Of a DNA stretch of 64,000 bases, positions 7,693-15,687 are shown piece after piece (position 1 is the stretch's first letter; each line of letters starts with the position of its first letter). The notes below the pieces were generated by a model that saw only the letters and a list, made by a program, of their open reading frames with translations, was not told the origin of the DNA and did not search any database. Both the position numbers and the translations under genes were made by a program. This DNA is from Aquisphaera insulae (GTDB lineage Bacteria; Planctomycetota; Planctomycetia; Isosphaerales; Isosphaeraceae), in assembly GCF_011064615.1 (NCBI RefSeq), contig NZ_JAALJH010000002.1, positions 62,001 to 126,000 of the forward strand, read 5' to 3'.

Positions 7693-9324
7693 ATGAGTCT
7701 CGCCACCCTCCTGGTCGTCCTGGCCGCCGCCACCGCCTCGGCCTCACCGGCGAAGGAGCCCGTGCTCCTGGACTTCCACGCCGAGTGGTGCCCGCCGTGC
7801 CGCCAGATGCGCCCGGCCGTCGCCCAGCTCAAGAGTGAGGGCTACCCGGTCAAGTCCGTCGACATCGACCAGGCCCCCGACCTGGCGAAGAAATATGGCG
7901 TGGAGGCCGTCCCCACGTTCATCGTCGTCGATCCCGCCGGCCGCGAGCTCGACCGGTCCTCCGGCAGCCAGCCGGCCGCCCAGCTCGCGAAGCTCTACAA
8001 CGAGGCCCGGACCAAGGCGCGGCCGCCGGCCGGATCCCGGGCCCACGCCCAGGGGGACGACGAGGACGGCGAGGAGGCGTCGGCGGACGAAGACGCGGAC
8101 GCCGCGGCCGAGGGTCGCCGCGCCCGCACGGAAAGCGAAGAGGTCGCCGACCGCGCCGCCACGTTCAAGAACCCGAAGCCGTGGGAGACCGTCGTCCGGA
8201 TCCGGGTCGAATCCAAGGGCTCGATCGGCTTCGGCTCGGGGACGATCATCTCGAGCACGCCGGAAGAGTCGATCATCCTGACCTGTGCCCATATCTTCAA
8301 GCTGGAAGGCCAGCGACAGCAGGCGCCGCCCGACCGTTTCCCCCGGCCGATCTACGTGGACCTCTTCGACGGCAAGCTCCACGGCGAGGAGCCCGCCTCG
8401 GTCCACTTCGTGGAGCGGGTGAAGGGCAAGGCGATCGACTACGACTTCGACCTGGACGTCGGCCTGATCCGGATCCGCCCCGGCCGCAGGCTCCCCGCCT
8501 CGCGCGTGGTCCCGGCCTACTGGAAGCCGCTGGCCCGCATGGGGATGATCACGGTCGGCTGCTCCGAGGGCAATGACGCGACCGCCTGGTCGACGGTCAT
8601 CGTCAACCCCCAGATGCGCGGGCTCTCCGGCCACCAGGCCTACGAGGCGCTCGAGTGCACTCGGGCCCCGAAACAGGGCCGGTCCGGCGGTGGTATCTAC
8701 ACCTCCAACGGCTACATCGCGGGCGTCTGCAATTTCGCGGAGCCGCGCGGCGACCACGGCCTCTACGCCACGCCGAACTCGATCTATTCGATCCTCGACC
8801 GCAACAACCTGATGGCACTCTATGCCCCGGTCGGTAGCCGCTCCGGCGCCCTGCTGGCGAGCCGCGGGGGCAAGTCGCGGGCGCCGGCCAACGGCGAGGG
8901 AGCCCCGGTCACCATCGCGCGGGCGCAGTCCCCCGACGGCCAGGAGGAGCACCGCGTCCCCGATCCCGAGCAGCTCAAGATCAAGGTCCCGGGGAGCCGT
9001 CGCGGCGGCGACGGCAAGCAATCCGCCACCCGGGTGGCCTGGAGCCCCGGCGATGCCGCGAAGGCCCCCATCGCCAAATTGGCCGCGCCCGAGCCCATGG
9101 ACGCAGACGCACCCCAGCAGGCCGAGATCAACATCGACCCTGCCGCCGATTCCTCCCGCGACGGCCATGTCGCCTCCGAGGAGCCGGCCCAGGACTCGAA
9201 GGTCAATACGGAAGACGTGCCCGCCCCCGCTTCCAAGGCGCCGGCATCCGCTGGCGGCTCGAAGTCGGGCTGGCGACCGTCGCGCGAGGTGGAACGGGCG
9301 TCGTCCGCGCATCCCTCGAACTGA
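7693..9324 (+). CDS. secreted thioredoxin-fold / trypsin-like serine protease fusion
   Basis: A 543-residue exported protein with two domains. A signal peptide (residues 1-20, ending ASA-SPA) leads into a thioredoxin fold with the redox motif WCPPC (Cys33, Cys36) and the cis-proline segment EAVPTFIVVD near 71-80. An acidic linker (about 118-150) connects to a chymotrypsin-like protease domain with His in TCAHIF (H200), Asp in DLDVGLI (D255) and Ser in GRSGGGIY (S331). The last ~170 residues are low-complexity and probably disordered. AAGGAG sits 10 bases upstream of the ATG. It stands alone. The triad is complete, so protease activity is plausible; coupling of disulfide chemistry to proteolysis is inference. 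Confidence 0.88.
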   Translation: MSLATLLVVLAAATASASPAKEPVLLDFHAEWCPPCRQMRPAVAQLKSEGYPVKSVDIDQAPDLAKKYGVEAVPTFIVVDPAGRELDRSSGSQPAAQLAKLYNEARTKARPPAGSRAHAQGDDEDGEEASADEDADAAAEGRRARTESEEVADRAATFKNPKPWETVVRIRVESKGSIGFGSGTIISSTPEESIILTCAHIFKLEGQRQQAPPDRFPRPIYVDLFDGKLHGEEPASVHFVERVKGKAIDYDFDLDVGLIRIRPGRRLPASRVVPAYWKPLARMGMITVGCSEGNDATAWSTVIVNPQMRGLSGHQAYEALECTRAPKQGRSGGGIYTSNGYIAGVCNFAEPRGDHGLYATPNSIYSILDRNNLMALYAPVGSRSGALLASRGGKSRAPANGEGAPVTIARAQSPDGQEEHRVPDPEQLKIKVPGSRRGGDGKQSATRVAWSPGDAAKAPIAKLAAPEPMDADAPQQAEINIDPAADSSRDGHVASEEPAQDSKVNTEDVPAPASKAPASAGGSKSGWRPSREVERASSAHPSN

Positions 9325-9469
9325 GAATCCCTCGGTTCGGCAGCCCGTTGATGGCCTCGGGTCCAGCCCATAGAATCGGGCCCGTTCGAAGGTCTCTCCA
9401 CGCCTTCCGCCCGCGCGGGCGGCCTCGCCCGCGGAGGCACCCGCCCTCCCATGCACCGAGGAGCCACCC

Positions 9470-10162
9470 ATGTTCGCCCACCGGTACAGCCTCCGGTCCA
9501 TCGTCCTTCTGGTCGCGGTCGCCGGCGGCATCCCCTGCCTGGCCGGGGATGAGCCCGCGGCGGAGAAGAGCCTGCTGGAGAAGGATCCCCAGGGCTGGAT
9601 CGACATGCTCTCCGGCGCGGGGCCCGATCTCGACGGCTGGGTCCGGGCGCCCATCCCCGGGACGGCGGAGCTGACCGAGAAATCGCCCTGGTCATATGAC
9701 AAGGCGACTTCGAGCCTGGTTTGCGAGGCCGGCGGCCACGAGTGGCTCCGCCTCGATCAGGTCCTCACCGATTACGTCCTCCACGTCGAGTGGCGGTTCA
9801 CGAAGGTGCCCGGCAAGAAGGGCTACAATTCCGGCGTCTTCGTCCGGTCCTCGTCCGACGGCAAGATGTGGCATCAGGCCCAGTGCGGCGATGCCTCCGG
9901 CGGATACCTCTTCGGCGAGACGATGGCGAACTACTCGACCAAGCCCTTCGACCTGAGCAAGGAAATCAAGGGCCAGCGGGTCAGGCCGGCCGGCGAGTGG
10001 AACACCTACGAGCTTTCGTGCAAGGGCCGCGAGGTCTCGCTCTGGGTCAATGGCGCCGTGACCTGCGTCATGAAGCCGTGCCCCGTCCCTCGCGGCTACA
10101 TCGGCGTCGAGTCCGAGGGCTATCGGATCGAGTTCCGGAACATCAAGGTGAAGATGCTCTGA
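9470..10162 (+). CDS. DUF1080 (3-keto-disaccharide hydrolase-like) secreted protein
   Basis: A 230-residue exported protein. The signal peptide is at residues 1-24 or so (SIVLLVAVAGGIPCLA). The rest is the DUF1080 concanavalin-like fold: GWIDMLSGAGPDLDGWV, then WRFTKVPGKKGYNSGVFVR, MWHQAQC and IGVESEGYRIEFRNIKV at the end. Family members hydrolyse or bind 3-keto glycosides, and many are of unknown activity. GGAG precedes the ATG by 6 bases. It converges on the XPB-associated gene, which ends 9 bp away on the other strand. Confidence 0.88.
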   Translation: MFAHRYSLRSIVLLVAVAGGIPCLAGDEPAAEKSLLEKDPQGWIDMLSGAGPDLDGWVRAPIPGTAELTEKSPWSYDKATSSLVCEAGGHEWLRLDQVLTDYVLHVEWRFTKVPGKKGYNSGVFVRSSSDGKMWHQAQCGDASGGYLFGETMANYSTKPFDLSKEIKGQRVRPAGEWNTYELSCKGREVSLWVNGAVTCVMKPCPVPRGYIGVESEGYRIEFRNIKVKML

Positions 10163-10171
10163 ATCGCGGCG

Positions 10172-12529
10172 TCACGATTCGGCCCGAGGGCGACTCTCCT
10201 CGGAGCTTTCGCCGCGCCGGGCCGAATCCAGGCTGATACCCAGCCCCTCCGCGGCCACCCGAAGCCGTTCCAGGTCGTCGTCGGCGACGATCAGGGCGCA
10301 CGGCCCAAGCCGCTCGCCCACGAGGCCTCTGGTGGCCGGGTGCTGCGCCAGGCCATCGGCCACGGCCGCCGTGGGGGTGGTCAACACGAGAAGGCGTTGG
10401 GCACGAAGCTCGACCGGCCCCTGGTCGGGGAAGGCGGACCGGAGCAGCATCCCGATGGCCGGCGATGGCGGCCCGCCGGTCCGGTTGATGAACCAGTCCG
10501 CGACCTGGGGGGGCGTGATGCCCATCGCGGCGGCCCTCGCGAGCGAGGCCGGATTCACGACGTACCGGCGGTTGAGCGCCGAAGCCACCGAGCCCGAGCC
10601 AGCGGTCCGGGAGGCGGGCAGCTCGTCGGCGATCCGCCGCAGCTCCGCGTCCACCAGCAAGTCGGATCGGCTGGCGTCGAGGGAGAGCGTGACGCCGTCG
10701 TCCTCCACGGAGACGCAGCGCTCGGGGGGGAGCCGGTAGTCCCGGATGCCTCCGGTCCGGATCCGATCGGTCGGGATCCGCGAGGCGTCTTCCGCGAGCA
10801 GGAACCGGTCCCCGACCGGCAGGAAGACCTCGGGTCGGTCGCCCTCCCACGAGCGGCCGGCGCTGTCGCGTTCCTCACGCGAGGGGAACTCGATGAGCGT
10901 CGCGGCGGCGTAGAAGGTCACGCGGTCGCGATGGCTGGCCCAACGGCCGATGGCGTCCGGCACGAGTGAGGGCAATGCCCGCTGGCTGTGCGAGGCCAGC
11001 AGTTCCACCATCCGAGGGGCGGTCAGGCCCGACTCGAGGCCGAAGATCACCGACTCCTGGGTGAGCTTCAGCTCGAGTGCCGCGGCGATCCTGGACCACC
11101 ACGCGACCTGGCTGAGCCGCCCGACGAGGCGGGGTGTCAGGCCCTGCCGGTAGGCGATGATCTCCAGGTTCGGCTGGACGAAGAGGAAGTGCTCGATCGT
11201 GGGACGAGGGGGCGGCGGCGGGCCCAGGGTCAGCACGTACCGCCCCAGGGGCGTGAGCTGCACGAGCGTCCGTCCGGTCCCCATCTCCTCCGCCGCTCGG
11301 ACCATGCCCACGGCGAATCCGGAGCCCAGCAGGACGGTCCGCAGGGCCTGATTCCCGCGGCCGCTTCGACGCGCCGAGCCGGTGCCCTTGCGTCTCGGTG
11401 CCGCCTCGCTCCTCGGGACGGCGGGCAGTCCCGCGGTCGCGGCGAAGGAAGTCCGGTCCCACGCTGGGGCGAGCGTCCGGAGGTGCTCGGCCAGGTCGTC
11501 GAGGGCGACCCACTGGCCCTCGTCCAGCGTGGCCAGCCAGAGCAAGATGGCCGGGCGGAGATAGACGAGGGGAATCCCGTTCGAGGGCGACTCGGCGGCC
11601 GGCTCGTGCTCGTTCCAGGTCCTCAGGCCGATCCATCCCGTCGCCATCATCGATGGCAGGTGGACCGCGTTCTCGGCCCAGAACTCCGCCCCGGCCGCCA
11701 CCAGTCGATCGTCGCCGGCGTCCTCCAGGACCAGCCCAACCCGCCGGGCTAGCGCCAGCCAGAACATGGGGAGCGACGGGACCGACTCGAGGGCATCGCT
11801 GATGTCGTCGGCGAGGACCGGGTCGCTTTCGAGCCGCTCCATGTCACGCTTGTAGAGGATGCCCTGCTGGGTCTGGCGGAGGGGCTCCGCGCCGAGCCGC
11901 TGCCAGAGCGCCCCCAGCCGAATCGCCGGCTCCAGGGTGTCGGACTCGCGGACCTGCACGGCCGGATTCTCGACGGCCGGCAGCGTCCCGTCGGGGAGCG
12001 TCATCCGCACGGCCCCGGGGGCCGCGGGGTGGACGCGGACGATCAGCCCTGGCGGCGGCGCCAGGTCCAGCCGGCCGGACGCGATCGCATCGGAAGCGGT
12101 CTCCGCCGGGCCGTCGATCGCGATGATCCCGACATCCAGCAGGCACTGGATGGCCGGCATGGGATCGACGCCCAGACACCGCAGCGCGTGGGCGAGCCCC
12201 GAGACGGGCCAGACCGTGGTCTCGGTCATCGCCATGAGGGACAGGACGATTCGCCCCGGGCGATCGATCGGCCCCAGGACCTTGCCGATCTCCCTTGGCG
12301 CATCGAGGTTGGCCGTCCAGTCCGATGCCATGCTGGCCGCGAACCGCGAGGGTTCCAGGCCGGCGCCGCGGAGCAGGGCCGCGAGCCGCGCCGGCTCGTA
12401 GCGGGCCAGGGCGTCTCGGAAAGCGAGCCGGGCGTCGGCCGGCTCCGCGGGCGCGTCCGACGGGTTGCTGGCGGTGGTTGCGGACGTGCTCGCGGATGGC
12501 TCGGTTCTCGGGCCGGGGAGGGACGCCAT
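10172..12529 (-). CDS. helicase-associated domain protein, partner of XPB helicase
   Basis: A 785-residue protein with the helicase conserved C-terminal-like domain (PF13625 type) at about residues 450-560: IEHFLFVQPNLEIIAYRQGL, SQVAWWSRIAAALELKLTQE, ALPSLVPDAIGRWASHRDRV. The same type of protein accompanies bacterial XPB in actinobacteria (the Rv0862c/Rv0861c pair). It has no Walker motifs, so it is presumably a non-catalytic partner. The N-terminal ~400 residues look like repeated winged-helix segments. It is the third gene of a leftward module after xpb (12885-14609) and a 74-residue protein (12584-12808). The ATG at 12529 has only a distant GGAG, so the exact start is less certain. Confidence 0.8.
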   Translation of the reverse strand: MASLPGPRTEPSASTSATTASNPSDAPAEPADARLAFRDALARYEPARLAALLRGAGLEPSRFAASMASDWTANLDAPREIGKVLGPIDRPGRIVLSLMAMTETTVWPVSGLAHALRCLGVDPMPAIQCLLDVGIIAIDGPAETASDAIASGRLDLAPPPGLIVRVHPAAPGAVRMTLPDGTLPAVENPAVQVRESDTLEPAIRLGALWQRLGAEPLRQTQQGILYKRDMERLESDPVLADDISDALESVPSLPMFWLALARRVGLVLEDAGDDRLVAAGAEFWAENAVHLPSMMATGWIGLRTWNEHEPAAESPSNGIPLVYLRPAILLWLATLDEGQWVALDDLAEHLRTLAPAWDRTSFAATAGLPAVPRSEAAPRRKGTGSARRSGRGNQALRTVLLGSGFAVGMVRAAEEMGTGRTLVQLTPLGRYVLTLGPPPPPRPTIEHFLFVQPNLEIIAYRQGLTPRLVGRLSQVAWWSRIAAALELKLTQESVIFGLESGLTAPRMVELLASHSQRALPSLVPDAIGRWASHRDRVTFYAAATLIEFPSREERDSAGRSWEGDRPEVFLPVGDRFLLAEDASRIPTDRIRTGGIRDYRLPPERCVSVEDDGVTLSLDASRSDLLVDAELRRIADELPASRTAGSGSVASALNRRYVVNPASLARAAAMGITPPQVADWFINRTGGPPSPAIGMLLRSAFPDQGPVELRAQRLLVLTTPTAAVADGLAQHPATRGLVGERLGPCALIVADDDLERLRVAAEGLGISLDSARRGESSEESRPRAES

Positions 12530-12583
12530 GGGTCGCTTTTCCGCTCCGGGGGCGAAGGTTGGTGGAGTGCCGTCGCGGCACGC

Positions 12584-12808
12584 TCAGCGGACGACGCGAG
12601 GCGTGTGGCCCATCCGACGCAGCTCGTCGAGGGCGTCGTCGGCGTCGTCGGGCTTGACCAGCAGGAGCGTGTCGGTGAGTCGGGACAGGACCATCCGCGC
12701 CAGCGATTTCCGCGACATGAGCTCCTCGGCGATGATTGGGTCGTTGGTGCGGATCAGGGTCACGTTCCTGTGCAGCTTCACCGGCACGCGGGAGGAGGCA
12801 CGACTCAT
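12584..12808 (-). CDS. small conserved-looking protein between XPB genes
   Basis: A 74-residue protein of unknown function with a strong ribosome-binding site (GGAAGGG, 5 bases upstream of the ATG). It contains HRNVTLIRTNDPIIAEELMSR and a C-terminal DDADDALDELRRMGHTPRVV, a pattern suggesting a compact alpha/beta domain. It is 76 bp downstream of xpb and 54 bp upstream of the helicase-associated gene, on the same strand. That position suggests a third component or regulator of the XPB module. I recognise no named family. Confidence 0.7.
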   Translation of the reverse strand: MSRASSRVPVKLHRNVTLIRTNDPIIAEELMSRKSLARMVLSRLTDTLLLVKPDDADDALDELRRMGHTPRVVR

Positions 12809-12884
12809 GGCGGCCCTTCCGATCGCCGCCGCGAGGCGGCCGGGGATGAGGACGAGAGGGAGAGCGGGCGAGACACCGGGCGGC

Positions 12885-14609
12885 TCATCCGGCCTTCTCG
12901 GCGGACGCCGACGGCTTCGCCGGCATTAGGTCGGATTCATCGAGGATCTCATAGCTGTAACCCTGCTCGGTCAGGAAGAGCTGGCGATGGTGGGAGAAAT
13001 CCATCTCGCGGGTATCTCGCGTCACCAGGGTGTAGAAGCAGGCTCCTTTCTCACCCTCCTTGGGCCGGAGGATCCGGCCCAGGCGCTGGGCCTCTTCCTG
13101 GCGGCTTCCGAAGGTGCCGGAGACCTGGATCATCACGTTGGCGTCGGGAAGGTCGATGGCGAAATTCCCGACCTTGGACAGGACCAGGCGGCGGAGGGCG
13201 CCGGTGCGGAAGCGGCCGTAAAGGTCCTCTCGCTCGGCGTTCGAGGTCGCCCCCGTGATCAGCGGCAGGCGGAACCGCTCGGCGATCCGCCGGAGCTGCT
13301 TGAGATACTGGCCGATGATCAGGACGCGGTCCTCCGGGCCGTCGTGGCGATCCAGGAGGAGCTCGACGAGGTCCTCCTTGACGGGATTCTCGCTCGCCAG
13401 CCGGAACTTGTCCCGCCACTCCGCGACGGCGTACTCCATCCGCGAGGCCGGAGGCAGGCCCATCCGGATCTCGTGGCACTGGGCCTCCGCGATCCAGCCC
13501 TTGGACTCGAGCACGCGCCAGGGGACGTCGTACTTCTTGGGGCCGATGAGGCTGAAGACGTCCTCCTCGCGGTGGTCCTCGCGGACGAGAGTCGCCGTCA
13601 GGCCGAGCCGCCGCCGCGCCTGGATGTCGGCCGTGATCCGGAAGACCGGGGCCGGCAGGAGGTGGACCTCGTCGTAGATGATCAGCCCCCAGTTCCGCTG
13701 GCCGAAGAGGCCGAAATGGGGGAAGTCGCCGTCCTTCTTGGGCCGGTAGGTGACGATCTGGTAGGTGGCCAGGGTGACCGGACCGATCTCCTTGGAGTCG
13801 CCCGTGTAGAGGGTGACCTTGTCCTCGGTGAGGTCGGTCTTGTCCAGGATCTCGCGCCGCCATTGCTCGACGGAGGTCGTGCTCGTGGTCAGGACGAGGG
13901 TCTCCGCCTTGACCGCCGCCAGCGCCGCCAGGCCGACGATGGTCTTGCCGGCTCCGCAGGGGAGGACGATGACGCCCGAGCCCCCTTTCACGTCGCCGCC
14001 GGCGTGGAAGGCCTCGACCGCGCCTCGCTGGTAGTCGCGGACGTGGAACGGATGGCCGGACTTGGCCGCGGCCCGCAGGTTGACCGGGAGGGCCGCGCCG
14101 GGGGTGTAGCCCGCGACGTCCTCCGCCGGGTAGCCGACCGCGATCAAGGCCTGCTTGAGCACCCCGCGGTGGGCGTCGTCGATCGCGAACGTGGTGGCGT
14201 CGATCCGCTCTCCCAGGTAGTCGCGGACCCCGCGCTGGCGGGACAGCTCCTCGAGCAGCGGCTGGTCATTGGTCACCAGCCGCAGCTTGCCGTCGTCGGC
14301 ACGCTCGAGCCGGACCCGACCGTAGCGGCTGACCAGGTCCTTGAGGTCGGCCGAGAGGTTCGCCGGCAGCGGGAACTTGGAGTACGTCTCCAGCCCGGCG
14401 ACCATCTCGTCCGCCGTCATCCCGGCCGCCGCCGCGTTCCAGAGCGAGAGCGGGGAGAGTCGGTACGTGTGGATGTGCTCGGGGCTCTTCTCGAGCTCGG
14501 CGAACGGCGCGATCGTGTCGCGGGCCTCGGCGTGCAGCGGATTGTCAACCTCCAGGAGGATCGTCTTGTCCCCCTGGACGATGAGCGGATTGGCGGGGTT
14601 GTACTGCAT
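12885..14609 (-). CDS. XPB/Ssl2-type superfamily 2 DNA helicase
   Basis: A 574-residue bacterial XPB homologue, a 3'-5' DNA translocase linked to nucleotide-excision repair. The N-terminal region (NPANPLIVQGDKTILLEVDNP) leads to a damage-recognition-like segment. Walker A is VLPCGAGKTIVG (about residues 214-225), motif II is IYDEVHLLP (DEVH near 313-316), then TATLVRED with the XPB-specific RED motif near 343, and the C-terminal RecA domain with motif VI EAQRLGRILRPK. AAGGAG lies close to the ATG at 14609; starts further up at 14705 or 14783 would add Arg/Pro-rich sequence not typical of the family. It heads a module with the small 74-residue gene and the helicase-associated gene. Confidence 0.92.
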   Translation of the reverse strand: MQYNPANPLIVQGDKTILLEVDNPLHAEARDTIAPFAELEKSPEHIHTYRLSPLSLWNAAAAGMTADEMVAGLETYSKFPLPANLSADLKDLVSRYGRVRLERADDGKLRLVTNDQPLLEELSRQRGVRDYLGERIDATTFAIDDAHRGVLKQALIAVGYPAEDVAGYTPGAALPVNLRAAAKSGHPFHVRDYQRGAVEAFHAGGDVKGGSGVIVLPCGAGKTIVGLAALAAVKAETLVLTTSTTSVEQWRREILDKTDLTEDKVTLYTGDSKEIGPVTLATYQIVTYRPKKDGDFPHFGLFGQRNWGLIIYDEVHLLPAPVFRITADIQARRRLGLTATLVREDHREEDVFSLIGPKKYDVPWRVLESKGWIAEAQCHEIRMGLPPASRMEYAVAEWRDKFRLASENPVKEDLVELLLDRHDGPEDRVLIIGQYLKQLRRIAERFRLPLITGATSNAEREDLYGRFRTGALRRLVLSKVGNFAIDLPDANVMIQVSGTFGSRQEEAQRLGRILRPKEGEKGACFYTLVTRDTREMDFSHHRQLFLTEQGYSYEILDESDLMPAKPSASAEKAG

Positions 14610-14795
14610 GGGCTCCTTGCCGGCTCTCGGGCGAAGCGGATCGACCGGGCTCGATCGCCCTCGTCGAGGATCGGGATCCCGGTCGGGATTTCGCGAACGC
14701 TCCATGTTAGACGCATGGCCGGTGAGGAGGCAAGCTCGGGTGCCCCCAGTCTCAAGGCGAACACCGGGCGGCCCGCCTCGCAACCGGGAGTTTGC

Positions 14796-15180
14796 TCAGC
14801 CGAACGACCGGTCGCCGATTCCCCGCCGACGGCGCTGCTAACCCCAACCGGCGAGGGCCATGGCGGCGAAGAGCGAGAGCGTGCCCGGTTCCGGAACGGG
14901 GGCGGGATCGGGAATCGGGCTGGTGCCCGTGTTCGTTCCGGATCCTCCGCTCGTTCCGGTTCCCGCGTTCGGCTCCGCCGTAGGCTGCAATGATCAGCTT
15001 GGGATCGAGAAAGTGGCCATCGATGATGGTCGTGTTGCCGGCGGCTTCGAGCGAATAACCCGTCGTGCCGCCGCCGCCGGTTCCGCCGACAAAGGTCCCA
15101 TCCGTGATGTTGATCGTCGACAGGTAGGGAACTCCCTCAACCTGCCAGGCGGGTCCCTGGATACCGTTGCCGGCCCGTCC
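14796..15180 (-). pseudogene. remnant of a PEP-CTERM sorted exported protein
   Basis: Decayed 3' end of an exported protein. Reading leftward, one frame gives NGIQGPAWQVEGVPYLSTIN followed by Gly/Thr-rich sequence and DPKLIIAAYGGAE. The reading then has to change frame near 14950-14985 to continue as PNAGTGTSGGSGTNT and PDPAPVPEPGTLSLFAAMAL, a PEP-CTERM motif plus membrane helix. A TAG stop (14838-14840) then falls between the helix and its arginine-rich end (QRRRRG), which is still readable in frame up to a TGA at 14796-14798. No start codon or N-terminal domain remains. The frameshift plus nonsense codon and the missing 5' end mark this as a pseudogene fragment. Confidence 0.75.
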
Positions 15181-15271
15181 GGGGGAGAGGAGCCGTCAAG
15201 GTCGACGCCCGGCGTTCTTCCCACACATCGCTTCCCAGCCCCTTCTTCGCTCGCCCCTCGTCCCTCGCCCC

Positions 15272-15649
15272 TCACCCCTTGTTTTCAACCGCCTTCTGAA
15301 TCGCCTTCCAGCCGAGCAGCCCGCACTTCATGCGGGTGGGGGATAGCGGCACGCCCAGGAGCTTCACCACGTCGGCGGGGGTGATGGCGCGGACCTCTTC
15401 GAGGGTGGCGCCCTCGCAGCGGTCGGCGAGCAGGGAGGTGGCGGCCTGGCTGATGACGCAGCCGGAACCCTCGAAGCGGACCTGGTCGACCCGGCCGTCG
15501 TCGGCGAGGCTCATCTCGATGTGGACCTTGTCGCCGCAGAGGGGATTGTCCATGTCGCAGCAGAGCTGGGGCGCATCGAGCCGGCCGCGGTGGGACGACC
15601 CGTAATAGTGGTCCAGGATCTCCTCGCGGTACAGGGGGTCGTCGTCCAT
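15272..15649 (-). CDS. sufU: SufU-type Fe-S cluster assembly / sulfur-transfer protein
   Basis: A 125-residue NifU/SufU-family protein that receives persulfide sulfur from SufS for Fe-S cluster assembly. The opening LYREEILDHYYGSSHRG is typical. The three zinc/cluster-binding cysteines and conserved Asp are present in NPLCGDKV, GSGCVISQA and MKCGLLGWKAI. The ATG at 15649 has CGGAG 6 bases upstream; an alternative ATG at 15673 would add eight residues but lacks a clear ribosome-binding site. It lies directly downstream of sufS, an arrangement that fits the SufS-SufU pair of Gram-positive type systems. Confidence 0.92.
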   Translation of the reverse strand: MDDDPLYREEILDHYYGSSHRGRLDAPQLCCDMDNPLCGDKVHIEMSLADDGRVDQVRFEGSGCVISQAATSLLADRCEGATLEEVRAITPADVVKLLGVPLSPTRMKCGLLGWKAIQKAVENKG

Positions 15650-15687
15650 CGAAAACTCCGTCGGGTCGATCATCGCGTCGGGTCGCG

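Noticed and set aside
14994..15275. A 93-codon minus-strand ORF between the XPB gene and sufU
   Set aside because: Its translation is Arg/Ser/Pro-rich and it lies in the wrong frame over the PEP-CTERM remnant, whose own frames read as sensible protein.
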